DNA of 64,000 nt from assembly GCA_026225945.1 (NCBI GenBank), contig JAMJFZ010001796.1, forward strand, positions 23,722,001 through 23,786,000, written 5' to 3'. Positions 60,399 through 64,000 of this stretch are shown here, one piece after another. Under the pieces are notes generated by a model. The model had not been told where the DNA came from and did not search any database. It saw only the letters and a list, made by a program, of their open reading frames with translations. This stretch comes from Cricetomys ansorgei (taxonomy: Eukaryota > Chordata > Mammalia > Rodentia > Nesomyidae). Every line of letters starts with the position of its first letter. Positions within the stretch are counted from its first letter, which is position 1. The position numbers and the translations under genes are program-made.

Positions 60399-60717
60399 GA
60401 AGCCCAGAATGTTTTGGCAATTAATTCAGATCAGAAAGCTAGGAACCAACCTTTCACAATCAATTTACATAATCAGAACCATAGCCCGTGCACACCATAA
60501 AGCAGTGACTTTACAAAATGATTTAATCCTTTCTACTGTATAATATGAATATATGACCCTCATCTTCCTAGGCAACCACTTAAGGAGTGTCTTCTATTTG
60601 CATGTTTCTTATAGAATGTTTTGTGTGCAAACATATTTGACTCAAGGGATTTCCTAGGTCTCATATTCTGTTTTCTTTTTCTTCACCTTAGAATCCTGGT
60701 AAGATTTCTTCAAATTT

Positions 60718-60902
60718 TTAAATTGTATTTATTTATTGTGTGTATGCATGCACATATACCACGACACATATTTAGAGGTCACAAGACAACTTGTGGGGGT
60801 TGGTTCTCTCCTCTGCCTTGTGGGTCTCAGAGATCAAACTCAAGTTGTCAGCCTTGGCAGCAAGTGCCTTTACCTGCTGGGCCTTCTTGCTGGCCCTGGA
60901 AG
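60718..60902 (-). repeat. B3 SINE
   Basis: Reverse B3: GTATTTATTTATTGTGTGTA, AGAGGTCACAAGACAACTTG, AGATCAAACTCAAGTTGTCA, CTTGGCAGCAAGTGCCTTTA. It is close to the copy at 43031-43182. Confidence 0.85.
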
Positions 60903-62564
60903 ATTCTTCCATGTTGCTGCATACCGATCTAACCCTTGTTTCTGCTGGTGGGACATCCCGTGTGTGCTTAGATCACCCTCATCTGTCCAATCTTCCAGGG
61001 ACGCTCACACAGGCTCCCTCCAAATCTTGCCCACCATATACTAACCTGGGATGATGACCCACAGAGATGGCCCAGTGTGAGCCCTGGCGCTACAGGCCAG
61101 GAGGGAAGCCGCTCTGTCATGGGATCTGTTCATATTCACTTGCCTGAACTATGCCCTGGCTGTGCTCTCAAATGGCTGCACCATTCCACCTTCATAGAGT
61201 TCCTTATACAGCACAGGTGTGGAGAGAAAGAGGGAAGCTTTTCAATGTGTATTATCTACCAGGAAATAGTGCACTGTGAATGGAGTTCAGAATAGGTATC
61301 AGATACAGGCAGTGAAACTGGAGAATGGACCTCAGTGTAGGATCTCAGGGACCAGAACCAGGGACAGGTCCAGCCTTCAGAGATTTCTGCAAGCTGGTCC
61401 CCACCTTATACATTTCTACAACTTTCTAAATATGGTGCTTTTGGCCTGGGAGTAAGCACTCAAACCACGAATCTGGTGGGAATAATGTAAATTTAAACCT
61501 CAGCACCCCCTGAGAGCACTAGACCTCCCAGAGCTTCTGCCCTGACCATTTTTTACTAGCTTATGGTATCCATTGATGCCCAGAGCCAAACCTGAGCTGG
61601 GTGCTTGTCAGAACTCAGTTATGGCATGTGAGCAGTCTGTTAGCCTGCTGAGCTGCCATCTCTAGTCTGCTCTAGCCCACCTCTGGTGCGAAAGGGTGAT
61701 ATGCAGTACATCCTGGGAGGTAGCTTCCATGGGCAAGGACTGTAGAGGCTTTGTGGGCGGTGGAGGGCACCATGATGAGAGAGCACCCAAAGGGGACTGG
61801 AGACCCACACAAGGGTGGGATGCAAGGAAAGTGAGTCCCAGGCAGCTGGAAGGAATGTGTATAAGTTTGAGATTCATTCCTAGTAACAATCCCGGTAATA
61901 AAATGAGCTGAGTAACCTTTGACCAGCCACTCAGTCTCTCACAGCTTCAGTTACCCTGGGGCCAGTGAAGATGATTACATCATGAAGTTCAGCAAGAGGA
62001 AGATCCTTAGGAAAAGCACATTCTCCCATGGTCTGTGTTTGTACATAGCCTTTGCAAGACTCTCCATGTTGCCTACTGTCACATGGACAACCCACTAGGG
62101 GCCCCACTTTAGCTTTTATGCTAGAATTAAAAGTGGTTTATGTTCCTCTCCCCTTAAAAAACTCTTCATGCTTACAGTGAACATTGATTTTTCCTCTCCT
62201 GGCTTATACAGTCTGGCTGTCACTGGCTGATCTAAATGGGCTCTGCTGGGTCAAATTGGATTCCAGGCATCTGGTCAGATCTGGGTCTGCTTCTCATATG
62301 TTCTTGGCCTAGGATGATGGGCATCTCTTCTCATAGAAGATTGTAGGTGTCAGAGGTGCTGAGGAGAAACCACAGTGCTCTCTAGTCAGAATCAATGTGT
62401 TTGCCCACATTAAGTTGGCTAAGACAAGTCACATGTCCAAGTCACTGATGGGACAAAGACATAGATCTCTCCCATTCTAGTATAAGATGTTGCAAAGCCC
62501 TGGGATGAAGGTATGGATTCAAGTATGCTTTTCCACAGTTGCCTTGCTAATGTGAGCCTTGGAG

Positions 62565-62699
62565 AAAATGCAGAGATGGTTTCCAAGGTAGCTGAGGACC
62601 TCAATGGGATGCAGAAACAGTTTCCATAGGTAACCGATGACCTCACTGGGGTGCAGAGACGGTTTCCATAGGTAACTGAGGACCTTACTGGGATGCTGG
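62565..62699. repeat. Minisatellite, about three 42-bp units
   Basis: Units start near 62575, 62616 and 62658 and each read GNTGGTTTCCATAGGTAACTG-like then GACCTCACTGGGATGCAGA-like. The second and third are closest to each other. Period is 41-42 bp. The minus strand stays open through all units, giving a roughly 14-residue repeat (LSYLWK, LHP words), but there is no sign that it is a gene. Confidence 0.85.
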
Positions 62700-64000
62700 T
62701 ATGAGGTACAGTGTCTAGTTTTCTGCCCTAACTCAAATGACAAAAGACTACATCTTGTCCCAGAGTTTCCTTGTGGTCCTGAGGGTTACTCTGTGGAAAA
62801 ACCTAGACCATACACTGACAGGTGGCATTGTCCTCATTCCCTTCTTCCATCTTGTGGCAAGACCAAAGAGCTCAGATGAAGTATCTAGAGCTGCCATTTC
62901 AGTATCAGCCAGGGATGTTGCTTTCCTAACCCTAAAGCTCCTTTGATATGAGATGCAAAAAGTACTCCGTAACGTAAGCTGCTCAGGTCTTTAAGGAAAG
63001 TTGGGGACTTAGTCCACAACACAGATTCAGAGATTGAGGGGCAGAGACCCCAGTGATATCAGCCTCCCAGTGGGGATCACAGCCCATAGGAGATAAACCT
63101 GAAGGAGTCCAAGTAGATGCTGGTATCCTGAGTTCCCCCAGCAGGATGATGCCAGGGGCACCCTGTAGAGTGCTGAGAAGGGGTCTGTCTGCCTGAGAGA
63201 TTAGGAACCTTCCAGGTCTGAGAGATAGGAACCTCGGCTCTGAGAATCAGGAACAATGAGGTGAATGGAGACATAAGGGCTGGGGATGGGGGATGGGATC
63301 AGAGCCCATACTAGGTCATCCCACAAAGTCTTTCCAAGAGCATGTGAGCAAAAATCTGGAGAGCCCAGCTTCACAAAGTTAGGGGGCATAGACTAGGGAA
63401 TACCCCAAGGTGCTCTCTTGTACAAGACAGAGCCTGCCCTGGTGGACAGCTTGGTGCTCCCTGGATATCTGAGGCAGGAAAAACGGTTTCTTTGTGGCTC
63501 CAGTTTCAGGGTTGGCCCCGTGTCTACTTTCCTTCCTTTAAAGTCCAAGTGTCTTCCCTAGACCTGTGTGGCAGTCCTTTCTAATCATTCCTCTCAGCAA
63601 ACCTGCCTATGGTTTTCAAGTCCTCAGACCTGTAGTCTGGGAGTCCTGACATGGGGCAAGCCAGTAGAGACAGGACTGTGCCCAGAGAAATTAATGCCAG
63701 CCTGCTGCCCCAACCTTCATCTCCATGGGGAAAGGAAAAACAGGGTCCTCCCAGAGAGGCTCCCACCAAACCCCACCCAAAACATCCACTGAGCCCAACA
63801 AGCTTGAATCTTCCAGATCCTCTCTGGCCACCTTGTTCACAGTAGCTTGTAGCTCCCTATGTCTGCTATCTGCACCGCCCCCCACACACACTCACTCTTG
63901 ACCAGGTGAGTGCTCTTCAGACTCCCACCCAGTCCTCCCCTACCCTTTTCCTCATCTAAAAATGCCCTTCTACATGCTGTTCTTCTGACAATGTCACTGA
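62700..64000. other. Intron 2 sequence at the right edge, no feature
   Basis: Unique-looking, no SINE or L1 recognised, no splice-flanked coding segment. The lack of repeats for 1.3 kb is notable next to the rest of the window. Confidence 0.4.

Larger units (their letters stand above)
42538..64000 (+). other. Inpp5d: Inpp5d intron 2, 5' portion (runs off the window)
   Basis: Starts with GTAAGT. The next SHIP1 exon should encode the end of the SH2 domain. I found no such coding segment to 64000, so the intron exceeds 21.4 kb. Repeats are listed separately. Stretches with nothing definite are 43185-44850, 45150-46145, 46305-49055, 49270-49650, 49740-50900, 51460-52120, 53215-53880, 57420-58755, 59295-59640, 59825-60715, 60905-62560 and 62700-64000. 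A purine-rich tract lies at 46148-46300. Confidence 0.8.

Overview
The window is nuclear DNA from a rodent. B1, B2, B3, B4 and ID-type SINEs occur throughout, together with URR1-type hAT elements, many CA/GT and tetranucleotide microsatellites, and old L1M and MIR remnants. B2-type SINEs point to a muroid. The Neu2 protein differs at many positions from mouse, rat and Chinese hamster Neu2 as I remember them, so a muroid other than these three is likely (inference).

Two protein-coding genes are firmly supported, both on the + strand. Neu2 (cytosolic sialidase, 379 aa, two coding exons at 3349-3549 and 4561-5499) lies at the left with a TATA promoter and a poly(A) signal. Inpp5d (SHIP1) starts at 28265. 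Only its first two coding exons are here (28265-28407 and 42474-42537, residues 1-69, most of the SH2 domain), and the gene runs off the right edge. The order Neu2 then Inpp5d in the same direction is the known mammalian arrangement (NGEF-NEU2-INPP5D-ATG16L1 in human). The two genes are not functionally coupled. Neu2 trims sialic acid in the cytosol. SHIP1 is a haematopoietic PI(3,4,5)P3 5-phosphatase.

Layout: 1-2860 is intergenic with an LTR-like edge and SINEs. 2870-5850 is Neu2. 5850-28020 is about 22 kb of intergenic DNA with L1M, MIR, B1 and LTR-like copies, two probable broken pseudogenes or unidentified coding-like remnants, and a pair of related 300-bp elements that I cannot name. 28020-64000 is the Inpp5d promoter, exon 1, a 14-kb intron 1, exon 2 and more than 21 kb of intron 2. 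The introns hold SINEs, microsatellites, a perfect interstitial telomeric repeat, a 42-bp minisatellite, and candidate GATA/ETS and AP-1 regulatory clusters.

No bacterial-style system, CRISPR array, intact virus or new multi-gene system is visible. The unusual items are structural or regulatory: the telomeric tract, the nested unnamed repeat pair, the 50-bp direct repeats flanking 925 bp, the GATA-ETS-GATA cluster and the paired E-boxes at Neu2. Repeat boundaries were read by eye and are approximate, usually within 10-20 bases.
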